From contig NZ_OBMR01000014.1 in the NCBI RefSeq assembly GCF_900218035.1, positions 1 to 64,000 on the forward strand: a stretch of DNA of 64,000 nt. The letters are read 5' to 3'. Shown here piece by piece: positions 7,202-14,398 of the stretch; within the stretch, counting starts at the first letter, position 1; each line of letters starts with the position of its first letter. The position numbers and the translations under genes were made by a program. This DNA comes from Pseudobutyrivibrio ruminis DSM 9787 (GTDB lineage Bacteria > Bacillota > Clostridia > Lachnospirales > Lachnospiraceae). The notes under the pieces were generated by a model. The model saw nothing but the letters and a program-made list of their open reading frames with translations. It was not told where the DNA came from and searched no databases.

Positions 7202-9640
7202 TTAAATAAGTCTTTTTAATTCTTTCTTTGCTCTGACTTCTTCTCTTTTTTCCATTTCCTCAAAGGCCTTGATTTCCTTAAGGTCTGATGTAAGAGCTTT
7301 ATATATGTCATTACCCTTAGGGAACCTTGAATAAAATGGCACCAGGTTCGCCCCTGTATACAAAAGCCCCTGTCCTCTTGGAGCATTAGTTATATAAGAA
7401 ACCTGAGTATCAGATAGATTCAAAATCTCCCTAAGCCTTTCTCTATCAGGTCCAGATTGGCTAAGTATGGCCAGGTAACAGCAGTTTTGAAGCATGTCTC
7501 TTGCTGTTGGACTTTCAAGCAAGCTTGATACGTTTTGAGTAATACCCGTTGGAACTCCTCCGTACTTTCTGGCTCGTCTGAAAAGAGTATTTAGGAATGT
7601 AGCTGAATACTCATTCTGGAATAATAGATAGATCTCATCTACAAAGAACCAGGTATTCTTTCCTACCTTTCTGTTGGTTACAATTCTGTTCCAGATATGA
7701 TCTAAGATTGTAAGCATGGCAAGAGACTTAAGTCGGTCACCGATATCCCTGATTTGATATACAACAAAGCGGCTTCTTGTTTTTACGTTGGTTTTGAAAC
7801 CAAAGGTGTTAAGAGATCCCTTTCCTGTATAAAGCTTTAGTGCCATGGCAAGACTTCTTGCTTCTGGCTCCCTTCTTTTGGCTAGCAAAAACTGCAGGTC
7901 TGTAAGGGTTGGCATCTCATCTTCAGGAATGTCCCTTAGTCTTCCGTTTACTACAAATGGCTCAAACAACTCCTGCACACACTCATCGATGATGGTCTGC
8001 TGAATTGAATCAATACCAAATGGGGATGATAAGATACATTCCATTACCTTAAGAACAAAGTCGGCTTTTGCATTAACAGGATTTGTTTCATCCTCAAGCT
8101 CATAGCTGTTTACAATCTCGAGAGGATTTATATGGCTCTTTCCATCAGGCATGATTTTTATTACTTCTCCACCTAGCATGGTTGCAAGGGCCGTGTACTC
8201 ATCCTCTGGATCTATAACGATGATGTCAGCATTGGTTTTTAAGAATACTGAAAGCATCTCAACCTTACTGATAAATGACTTACCAGAACCTGGACTACCT
8301 AACACAAATCCATTAAAGTTGTTGGAACTCATGCGGTCATAGACAATAAGATTCTTTGAAATCAGGTTACAACTATAGTTGATTCCTGACTTATCGTTTA
8401 ATTCCAGTGTTGAAAATGGAATAAAGATAGCAGCTGAACTTGTAGTAAGTGTTCTTCTGTCTCTAATCTGGCTGTTGCAAAGAGGTAGTGTTGAGTTAAA
8501 GCCCTCTTCCTGCTGATTAATCATTACGTTAATAGTTGCCGCAGCCTTTTTATATTCAGTGATTATGGTCTCTGTATACTCATCAAGCTGTTCCTTATTC
8601 TCTGCAAAGATTGTTACTGTAATGCTTGTTTCAAAAAGATGCTCATCCCTTGTATGCATAGCATCTCTTAGAGCCAGAGCCTCAGCTTCTCTATCTAGAA
8701 TCTTTGGATCCACGTATGAGTCATCATAGATACCTGCCTTTTGTCCTGCCTGAAGAGCTCTTTTCTTTTCATCTCTGATGAAAGATAGGTTCTTTGCTAC
8801 CAGAGCGTCTGCCTGCTTTGCAGAGATTGGATGAATGTTTATTGTTGTAAGCAGACTGAAATTCATATCTGTTACGTTTGTAAGAAATTCATCTGAAAGC
8901 CTGCTTGGAAGCTGTGTCACCCTTAATGTTCTTGCAAACTTATTGCCCATGGTCATATACCTTGGCTCAAAGGTAAAAGATGATGGCGCAAGAAGGTCAT
9001 TTATGGTAAGACCCTGGGAGCGCATGTTTTCAAAGTCGAAGCTCTTTTCTTCCTTAAGCTGGCCCTTATCATCTACTGTTCTATGGGTTTGAACCAAAAA
9101 TGTGTCATCATCATTAAAGATGTCATAGAGAATTTCTATTTCCTCAGGAAGTGTCAGGGGGATTGCAAATGAGCCGATCTTTTCAAATGACTTATTTAAA
9201 TCGTTGCTTATTCTTGAAAACTCATCAAAAGCCTTCTTTGGAGTCTTTGATTCTACTGAAACAGATAGGTACTTAGCTTTTACAATTCCGTTTTTACCTT
9301 CTTTGATTCGGTCTAGGATAATGGTATTCATCTGCTTTCTCAGATAATCCCATTCATCACCAGCCTCTTTAATTAGCACATCCTCAGATACTTCGTTTTC
9401 ATTGATGGCTCTGTTAAATATTGTGATGGCAAAATCTACATTTGAACCGAAGGAATTAAGAACCTTTCTGTATCCCTCGTAAATCTGGGCCTGCTCTTCT
9501 TCCATGGCTGTAAGATAATTGTTATCTCCCAGTCTATAAATCTTTACGAAGCGTCCCTTTGAGGTTTCAATAAGACCGTATTTTTCATATACACCACTTA
9601 TTCTGATTGTCTTTTGTGTTGTTGATATATTTATATTCAT
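7202..9640 (-). CDS. virB4: VirB4/TraE-type conjugation ATPase
   Basis: An 812-aa VirB4-family ATPase, the usual length for Gram-positive systems. Walker A is LGSPGSGKSF at about residue 450, Walker B is WFFVDEIYLLF at about 665, and the RRARKYGGVPTGITQNV and TQVSYI motifs of VirB4 follow. It powers assembly of the type IV secretion channel at the membrane. It overlaps the PrgI gene by 4 bases, the classical order prgI-virB4. The window encodes a second VirB4 relative at 34516-36747 that lacks Walker A, so this copy is the only one predicted to hydrolyse ATP. Confidence 0.95.
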   Translation of the reverse strand: MNINISTTQKTIRISGVYEKYGLIETSKGRFVKIYRLGDNNYLTAMEEEQAQIYEGYRKVLNSFGSNVDFAITIFNRAINENEVSEDVLIKEAGDEWDYLRKQMNTIILDRIKEGKNGIVKAKYLSVSVESKTPKKAFDEFSRISNDLNKSFEKIGSFAIPLTLPEEIEILYDIFNDDDTFLVQTHRTVDDKGQLKEEKSFDFENMRSQGLTINDLLAPSSFTFEPRYMTMGNKFARTLRVTQLPSRLSDEFLTNVTDMNFSLLTTINIHPISAKQADALVAKNLSFIRDEKKRALQAGQKAGIYDDSYVDPKILDREAEALALRDAMHTRDEHLFETSITVTIFAENKEQLDEYTETIITEYKKAAATINVMINQQEEGFNSTLPLCNSQIRDRRTLTTSSAAIFIPFSTLELNDKSGINYSCNLISKNLIVYDRMSSNNFNGFVLGSPGSGKSFISKVEMLSVFLKTNADIIVIDPEDEYTALATMLGGEVIKIMPDGKSHINPLEIVNSYELEDETNPVNAKADFVLKVMECILSSPFGIDSIQQTIIDECVQELFEPFVVNGRLRDIPEDEMPTLTDLQFLLAKRREPEARSLAMALKLYTGKGSLNTFGFKTNVKTRSRFVVYQIRDIGDRLKSLAMLTILDHIWNRIVTNRKVGKNTWFFVDEIYLLFQNEYSATFLNTLFRRARKYGGVPTGITQNVSSLLESPTARDMLQNCCYLAILSQSGPDRERLREILNLSDTQVSYITNAPRGQGLLYTGANLVPFYSRFPKGNDIYKALTSDLKEIKAFEEMEKREEVRAKKELKRLI

Positions 9641-10053
9641 CTTATGTAATTCTCTTTAACCTTTGATTTCTTCTGCTTCTTAAGGCTTTTTCTAACCTGC
9701 TTATTAGCTAAGTCAATCTGCTTTCTTCTTGCATACTCCTTGTTTAGAAGAGTCACGTAAGCATTCTTTGTTCTATAGGTTCTTTTCTTGGTTCCATAAA
9801 AGGCCTCGTTTATCTTTTTAAACAAAAACTCTTCCATTGGTACTCCATCAAACTTAATCCATCCAAAGGCAAAAGCTATGGCGCCAACCACCATTGAAGG
9901 AATAATGCTTACATAAAAGTTCATTGAAAACAGCAGTGCAAACAATATAGCCATAAGAAGACTTATTAGAACACATATGAACTTTCTCATGCTTAAGCCT
10001 AAAAGAATCTTGTTTTCCTGTTTTATTTCCTTTTCAATATCTACACTTAACAT
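9637..10053 (-). CDS. prgI: PrgI family (VirB3-like) membrane protein
   Basis: A 138-aa protein with two close membrane segments (residues about 25-60: FICVLISLLMAILFALLF and YVSIIPSMVVGAIAFAFGW), the phrase KFDGVPMEEFLFKKI, and a basic tail. This is the PrgI/VirB3 pattern of Gram-positive conjugation systems and it lies directly before virB4 as usual. It is thought to dock the ATPase at the membrane. AAGGAGGATCAG before the ATG gives a strong ribosome site. Confidence 0.88.
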   Translation of the reverse strand: MLSVDIEKEIKQENKILLGLSMRKFICVLISLLMAILFALLFSMNFYVSIIPSMVVGAIAFAFGWIKFDGVPMEEFLFKKINEAFYGTKKRTYRTKNAYVTLLNKEYARRKQIDLANKQVRKSLKKQKKSKVKENYIR

Positions 10054-10076
10054 CTGATCCTCCTTAACTTAGTTTC

Positions 10077-11120
10077 TTAGGCTATACCTAATGCAGTCTT
10101 AGTTATGTCATTAGCTCTAAAGCAGACACCTACCTGAACTATTCCTACAATTACCTGCTCCCAGCAAAGGGAACCAAAGTTGTTTGCTGTTACAGCCTCT
10201 GCAAAAATTGAAGCCTGAATGCTTGAACCAATGATTACTGCAAGCAAGATAATTGAGCCTGACATTGAAAGTGCTATGACATTTTTTATGGCACGAGCTG
10301 TATTTGATGTATTGGCATCACCCTTTGCTATATCAGACAAAGCTATAGGACTTACCACTGCCATAAGGGTTAGCTCTATAAATCTTGACCAACATACTAC
10401 CTGTAAAAGCACCCAGCAAAGCTTATTGATAACCCATGGAATAAACATCTGGGTTACATAGCCTACCTGAACTCCAAGATCTGCCATGTTTTGAAGTAAA
10501 CGCTTTATGGCACTGGCATCAGGATTGACTGTATAGATGTCTGACCATATCTCTGCTTTTACATCATCCAAAGCTGGAGTGTTGTAGCCTGTGGAGGTAG
10601 CCACGTTATAAGCTTTAAGGACTATGGCTGAGCCAATGTTGGCTATTCCATAGACAAGCTCCATAGCCTGGCTTATAAGAACTACTCCTACAACAAGGAA
10701 TACAAACTTCTTAATCATCTTTTCTATGTACATCTGGTTAAAGGAAAGCTCTTCAAGTAAACCTGCTCCAAAGTACATAATCATTACCATGATTCCCAGG
10801 TTTTGAAATATCTTATAAAGCTTTGGGATTACTGCCATGTTTATTGTCATTCCACCACTTGCGTTTCCAGTCTTTCCAACATTGGCTGCTATAGTGACTG
10901 ACCCATTTTTAATGGTGTCAAAGTCTATGTAGAGAAGATTTTTAATATCTCCTACTGTCTGACCCTTGAACATGTCATCAATCCAGTCACTGATAAGGCC
11001 ACTCATGATGTGCTTTTCTGTAAATGGATCAGGAATAGCAAAGGCAAGAGAAACAACTAAGAAGGCTGTCATGGCAAAAAAAGTAAATGCCAAAATCTTA
11101 TATTTACTAATTCTTATCAT
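10077..11120 (-). CDS. TrbL/VirB6-like polytopic channel protein
   Basis: A 347-aa protein with an N-terminal signal-anchor (residues 8-28) and about five further membrane segments, including LGIMVMIMYFGAGLLEEL and FIELTLMAVVSPIALSDIAKG. The latter phrase is typical of the TrbL/VirB6 fold in Firmicute systems. It would form part of the inner-membrane channel. The ATG at 11120 overlaps the parR stop. Position before prgI-virB4 agrees with the call. Confidence 0.8.
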   Translation of the reverse strand: MIRISKYKILAFTFFAMTAFLVVSLAFAIPDPFTEKHIMSGLISDWIDDMFKGQTVGDIKNLLYIDFDTIKNGSVTIAANVGKTGNASGGMTINMAVIPKLYKIFQNLGIMVMIMYFGAGLLEELSFNQMYIEKMIKKFVFLVVGVVLISQAMELVYGIANIGSAIVLKAYNVATSTGYNTPALDDVKAEIWSDIYTVNPDASAIKRLLQNMADLGVQVGYVTQMFIPWVINKLCWVLLQVVCWSRFIELTLMAVVSPIALSDIAKGDANTSNTARAIKNVIALSMSGSIILLAVIIGSSIQASIFAEAVTANNFGSLCWEQVIVGIVQVGVCFRANDITKTALGIA

Positions 11121-11414
11121 TTAAAATCCAAAGCCTGAAAGACCTGCAAGTGCTATAGATGCATTGTCTGTCTTAGGCTCTTCCTCCTTCTTTTCCTGTG
11201 GTACTACTTTTTGACTTATTGGCTTTGTATCCTTCTTCTGGCCAACTTTGCTGGTACAACCTGTTTCAACAATCAGCCATGAAGGAAGGTACTCATCACT
11301 TTCTTCCATAAGTTGATAGATAAGCTGTGTTATAACTGCACTTCTCTTTCTTTTTAATGCCTTAACAAACTTGATTACTTCCTCATCTTCAACTTCAAAA
11401 TAAAACCTTGTCAT
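11121..11414 (-). CDS. parR: ParR-like partition adaptor
   Basis: A 97-aa protein starting at the ATG 11414 (TRFYFEVEDEEV...), chosen because AGGTGG lies just upstream and an earlier in-frame start would overlap parM by over 120 bases. The N-terminal half looks like a ribbon-helix-helix DNA-binding domain (FYFEVEDEEVIKFVKALK). A charged linker leads to a hydrophobic tail, LAGLSGFGF; in ParR proteins the C-terminal peptide binds the ParM filament. It directly follows the ParM gene, as in type II partition cassettes. The family assignment rests on context and layout. Confidence 0.7.
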   Translation of the reverse strand: MTRFYFEVEDEEVIKFVKALKRKRSAVITQLIYQLMEESDEYLPSWLIVETGCTSKVGQKKDTKPISQKVVPQEKKEEEPKTDNASIALAGLSGFGF

Positions 11415-11421
11415 GTGCCAC

Positions 11422-12402
11422 CTACTTAACCAGCGCCTCAGCGATTTTTTCATATCCAATGGCATTAGCTGAGATTGAGTCAATGTAATGAGTAATTCCA
11501 AACATCTTTGACTTTTCAATGTATTCCTTAAGAACCATTGAGCCACCACCTAAGAAAATTGATGGATAAACTCTAAAGTCAGCAACCTTGGTATGTAATT
11601 GGTTGATAAGTTCTGTAGTAAACTCAGCTGTAGTCTGCTCAATTCGGTTCTCAACCTGCTCTTTAATGTCATCAGGAAGTGGCAGCCTCTTATCTTTCAG
11701 ATATCCATCAACTGTTTTTGTATCAAGTGTTACTCCGTAATCATTGATTACATCATCAATAATCTGTCCTCTTAGCTTTGACATACCCATTTCTCGACTC
11801 AGCATTGTGTCCTTATCTGGCATTCCATCTGTAAGTCCTACCATGTCTACTGTTCCATCGCCGATATCGATGCAATAAACAGTGCTGTTCTCTTTGATCA
11901 CATCTCCCATCATGATGGTTGCTCCAGCATAGTCCTGAGGAAGCACAATTACATCCTTCAGATATGCCATTATTGACTTACCGTTGTACTTAAAGTTAAT
12001 TCCATTTTTCATGTGATCCTCAAAGTACTTCTTAAATGCCACATGCTGCTTTTCAAAATGAGCTGGTGGAAGTCCTAGAGCCAAAACTATTTCTTTTCCA
12101 TTTAGACCTGAGAAGTTTTTCTTGAAGTCATAATCTTGCGTTTTTTCCTTCAAGCGGGCTTCCCATTCCTTTGCCATGGCAAACATGGTAAGAATTAGTG
12201 CTTTATCATCAGCAGTCTTATCTGTCTGGTATGCAAACTTGTTTGTAGTCAGGCTATAGAACTTACCCTGATATTCAATGATGTCTTTTGAGAACAAGTG
12301 AGATGGTTCTGTCTCCTGCATCTTGAATCCACAAGGGAAGCTTTGTCTGACCGTCTTCATGTTTCCATTTCCATGGTCAATTCCAAAAATGATATTTTCC
12401 AT
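11422..12402 (-). CDS. parM: ParM/StbA actin-like plasmid segregation ATPase
   Basis: An actin-fold protein of 326 aa. Phosphate-1 motif FGIDHGNGNMKT (near the N-terminus), phosphate-2 CIDIGDGTVDMVGL (about residue 165) and the adenosine motif IFLGGGSMVL (about 285) are present. ParM filaments push sister plasmids apart. The start is set at 12402 (MENIIFG) because AGGAGGAAAG sits directly before it and would otherwise be inside the longer frame. It heads the minus-strand transfer operon, just after repeat copy A, so partition and transfer genes share a promoter. Confidence 0.88.
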   Translation of the reverse strand: MENIIFGIDHGNGNMKTVRQSFPCGFKMQETEPSHLFSKDIIEYQGKFYSLTTNKFAYQTDKTADDKALILTMFAMAKEWEARLKEKTQDYDFKKNFSGLNGKEIVLALGLPPAHFEKQHVAFKKYFEDHMKNGINFKYNGKSIMAYLKDVIVLPQDYAGATIMMGDVIKENSTVYCIDIGDGTVDMVGLTDGMPDKDTMLSREMGMSKLRGQIIDDVINDYGVTLDTKTVDGYLKDKRLPLPDDIKEQVENRIEQTTAEFTTELINQLHTKVADFRVYPSIFLGGGSMVLKEYIEKSKMFGITHYIDSISANAIGYEKIAEALVK

Positions 12403-12422
12403 TCTTCTTTCCTCCTGCATAT

Positions 12423-12455
12423 AAAAGGGACCAAAATTTGAGTTTTGGTATACCT
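12423..12455 (-). promoter_or_regulatory. Shared plasmid operator/promoter repeat, copy A (parM operon)
   Basis: Contains the inverted repeat ACCAAAA-TTTGAG-TTTTGGT (12430-12449), the most symmetric of four copies, followed toward the gene by GGTCCCTTTTAT. It ends about 25 bases before the parM ATG. Copies B, C and D occupy the same place before other backbone operons. Confidence 0.75.
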
Positions 12456-12519
12456 AGAGTTAAAATTGGACAAAGAAATTATTTAGTGTACAAAATCTGG
12501 TTGCAGGGAGATTTAAATA

Positions 12520-13212
12520 ATGGAAAAATTGATAGCACTAGCTGAGGCAGAATTAAAATCCTTTTATTTACCTTATTTTAAAAATGAAAATGAACTACAG
12601 ACATTTTTAGATACGGTTTATGAAATGGATTTCGATGATAGAATTCCTCGCCAAATGATTTATCAAATACAGCGATTCGTGACATTATCACAGAGAATAG
12701 AGGAAATATATCCTCCAAGAACTGGTTTAAGACTATTGTTTCTAAGGATTGCTATGGAATCCTTATGTACTCTAGATAAAAGAACGACAAAGAACAACCC
12801 TTTATTCTATTCCTTATTCGTGGATTGTTTTAGCGAAGCAGCCAATAATTATATCCTCGGAAATTTCGAGTTAACTGCTTGCTATTACGCATCTAATGAT
12901 ATGGCTATTGGGCATTCCGATCTCACTATGAGTGATATCCTTACAATCATCAAATTCATTAGAAATCAAGTTGTCCATGATGGCGTTTTTTGGGATTTTC
13001 AAATGTTTAATGATAATATAGAAATACCTTTATTTACACACATTGAGGCTCAAAAACTTAAGCTTGAATGTGTTAATTACACGGAAAATGCCAATATTCC
13101 TATTGTGTATCACTTTGAGACAACACTCCAATTTGATGTATTTATACGCTATTTTACAGAGGCTTGTATTCAATACGTTAATGACTATATTGATCATCTA
13201 AAAAACAGATGA
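12520..13212 (+). CDS. HEPN-like protein, possible ribonuclease or defence effector
   Basis: A 230-aa helical protein. Around residues 155-161 it has IRNQVVHDG, matching the R-x4-6-H motif that is the catalytic signature of HEPN ribonuclease domains. Helices before it fit the HEPN bundle. HEPN proteins often act as RNA-cleaving toxins or defence effectors; others are structural. It is transcribed away from the parM operon, has CAGGGAG upstream of its ATG, and ends in a terminator shared with the convergent 73-aa gene. No adjacent antitoxin such as MNT nucleotidyltransferase is seen. Confidence 0.55.
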   Translation: MEKLIALAEAELKSFYLPYFKNENELQTFLDTVYEMDFDDRIPRQMIYQIQRFVTLSQRIEEIYPPRTGLRLLFLRIAMESLCTLDKRTTKNNPLFYSLFVDCFSEAANNYILGNFELTACYYASNDMAIGHSDLTMSDILTIIKFIRNQVVHDGVFWDFQMFNDNIEIPLFTHIEAQKLKLECVNYTENANIPIVYHFETTLQFDVFIRYFTEACIQYVNDYIDHLKNR

Positions 13213-13219
13213 TAAAAAA

Positions 13220-13260
13220 GACCTAAAGCATCAATAATTGAGCCTTAGGTCGTTATTTTT
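13220..13260. terminator. Bidirectional terminator between convergent genes
   Basis: GACCTAA (13220-13226) pairs with TTAGGTC (13245-13251), with a T-rich tract GTTATTTTT on the plus side and AAAAAA before the stem, giving U tracts in both directions. It separates the HEPN-like gene from the 73-aa gene. Confidence 0.75.
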
Positions 13261-13262
13261 AT

Positions 13263-13484
13263 TTATATTTGTTTTGTACTTATCAGTTTTCCAAGCTGTT
13301 CATCTTTAATCAGATTTCTTGTATAAACGGATCCTGAATCCTTAAACACTACCACTTCATCACTCATTGTCAGTTTCAACCCTTTTGAATATGAGAATAC
13401 ATAAGCATTGTCATACTCACTTACGGTATCAAGCAATACCTTTCTGGATTGGGCCAGTTCTCTGGCCTTTTCGAATTTGATCAT
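13263..13484 (-). CDS. Hypothetical 73-aa protein
   Basis: A small mixed-charge protein (KARELAQSRKVLLDTVSEYD...) with no membrane segment or known motif. The GAGG-like ribosome site (GGGGAGGTAAAG) before the ATG at 13484 is good, which supports a real gene. It lies between two terminators, so it is expressed on its own. Confidence 0.6.
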   Translation of the reverse strand: MIKFEKARELAQSRKVLLDTVSEYDNAYVFSYSKGLKLTMSDEVVVFKDSGSVYTRNLIKDEQLGKLISTKQI

Positions 13485-13501
13485 ATGCCTTTACCTCCCC
13501 A

Positions 13502-13532
13502 TAAAAAAATCTGCCCTGGTTTCGGGGCAGAT
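13502..13532 (-). terminator. Intrinsic terminator of the HTH regulator gene
   Basis: On the minus strand ATCTGCCC (13532-13525) pairs with GGGCAGAT (13516-13509) and is followed by TTTTTTT. The stem overlaps the stop codon of the HTH gene. Confidence 0.85.
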
Positions 13533-13873
13533 TACTTATCTTTTTCCAATGTTTTAATTGCTAACTCTTCCGTCATTTGACGAAGTAATTCTTTTTTCTC
13601 CCCTTTTGCTTCTTCTATCATTTGTTTTAGAAGTTGTTCTTTTTCTTCTCCAACGGCCAGTCGCTCAAGTGATGGCGCTGACTTTAAAACGTAACCACCG
13701 TTTCGTCCATCAGTGGCTTCAAAGATACAGCCATGATTCTTAAGTCTGTCGATATCATCCTGAACAGTGTTTTTTGCTACACCAAAGTAGTCTCCAATTT
13801 CAGTAGCGCTAATCGACCTATTTCGGGAATTAAAATATTCGATCTCATATAGAAGTCTTTCTCCCTTTTTCAT
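13532..13873 (-). CDS. HTH transcriptional regulator (DeoR/HTH_11-like) with coiled-coil tail
   Basis: A 113-aa protein. Residues about 5-65 form a winged helix of the HTH_11/DeoR type: LLYEIEYFNSRNRSISATEIGDYF then VAKNTVQDDIDRLKNHGC and the wing phrase GGYVL. The tail (65-113) is a charged helix that may dimerise. The start at 13873 is chosen for its GAAAGGAAG site; the longer frame has none. It lies downstream of the transfer operon terminator and could control a neighbouring operon. The fold is clear, the target is unknown. Confidence 0.75.
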   Translation of the reverse strand: MKKGERLLYEIEYFNSRNRSISATEIGDYFGVAKNTVQDDIDRLKNHGCIFEATDGRNGGYVLKSAPSLERLAVGEEKEQLLKQMIEEAKGEKKELLRQMTEELAIKTLEKDK

Positions 13874-13947
13874 GGCTTCTTTCCTTTCAATTTCTATGTA
13901 AAATATCACATTTAAACGACCAAGTTGTACATGGTCGAATTGGGCGC

Positions 13948-13978
13948 AAAAAAAAGGCATCCGCTTAAAACGAATGCC
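13948..13978 (-). terminator. Terminator of the 25.9-14.0 kb transfer operon
   Basis: On the minus strand GGCATTCG (13978-13971) pairs with CGGATGCC (13963-13956) and is followed by eight T residues. It lies 29 bases after the stop of the VirB2-like gene and ends the long minus-strand operon. Confidence 0.9.
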
Positions 13979-14006
13979 CTTAAATCGTGGTATAAAAATG
14001 TGTATT

Positions 14007-14390
14007 TTACATGAATGTCATCGTTGTTGGGTCTACGCCAATGATAGCCTTAACCAATGCCTTAGAAGCACAAAGAACAATTCCTCCAACTAAAAGTCCT
14101 GCGCCTCTACCAATTGTTCCTGGCTGTGCTGTCTCTCCAGATGCTACTGACATAACGACTCTAATAAGTGATACTGCACCAGCAATAATCAAAATGATTC
14201 CAACAAAGATTAAGAGAGAAAACAGAAGCTTTAAGAAGTTCTGCATTGATGAATTTCCGTTAATCTCGCACATTGCTGGAGAAAGAGTTGTCATGATTGT
14301 TGATGTTAAGCAAATAGCTACTGCTACTGCAGGCTTAATCTTCTGCTCTAACACTAAGTTCTTTACATTACTAATTACATTTTGAAACAT
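14007..14390 (-). CDS. VirB2/TrbC-like pilin
   Basis: A 127-aa protein with an N-terminal hydrophobic stretch (VAVAICLTSTIMTTLSPAM, a likely signal peptide with an SPAM cleavage region) and two further membrane helices (LKLLFSLLIFVGIILIIAGAV and AGLLVGGIVLCASKALV). Two helices after a signal sequence is the VirB2/TrbC pilin pattern, as in Gram-positive systems where it follows virD4. A SipW-type peptidase at 39620 could process it. It is the last gene of the operon, 8 bases after virD4. Confidence 0.72.
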   Translation of the reverse strand: MFQNVISNVKNLVLEQKIKPAVAVAICLTSTIMTTLSPAMCEINGNSSMQNFLKLLFSLLIFVGIILIIAGAVSLIRVVMSVASGETAQPGTIGRGAGLLVGGIVLCASKALVKAIIGVDPTTMTFM

Positions 14391-14398
14391 TTCTTTAT

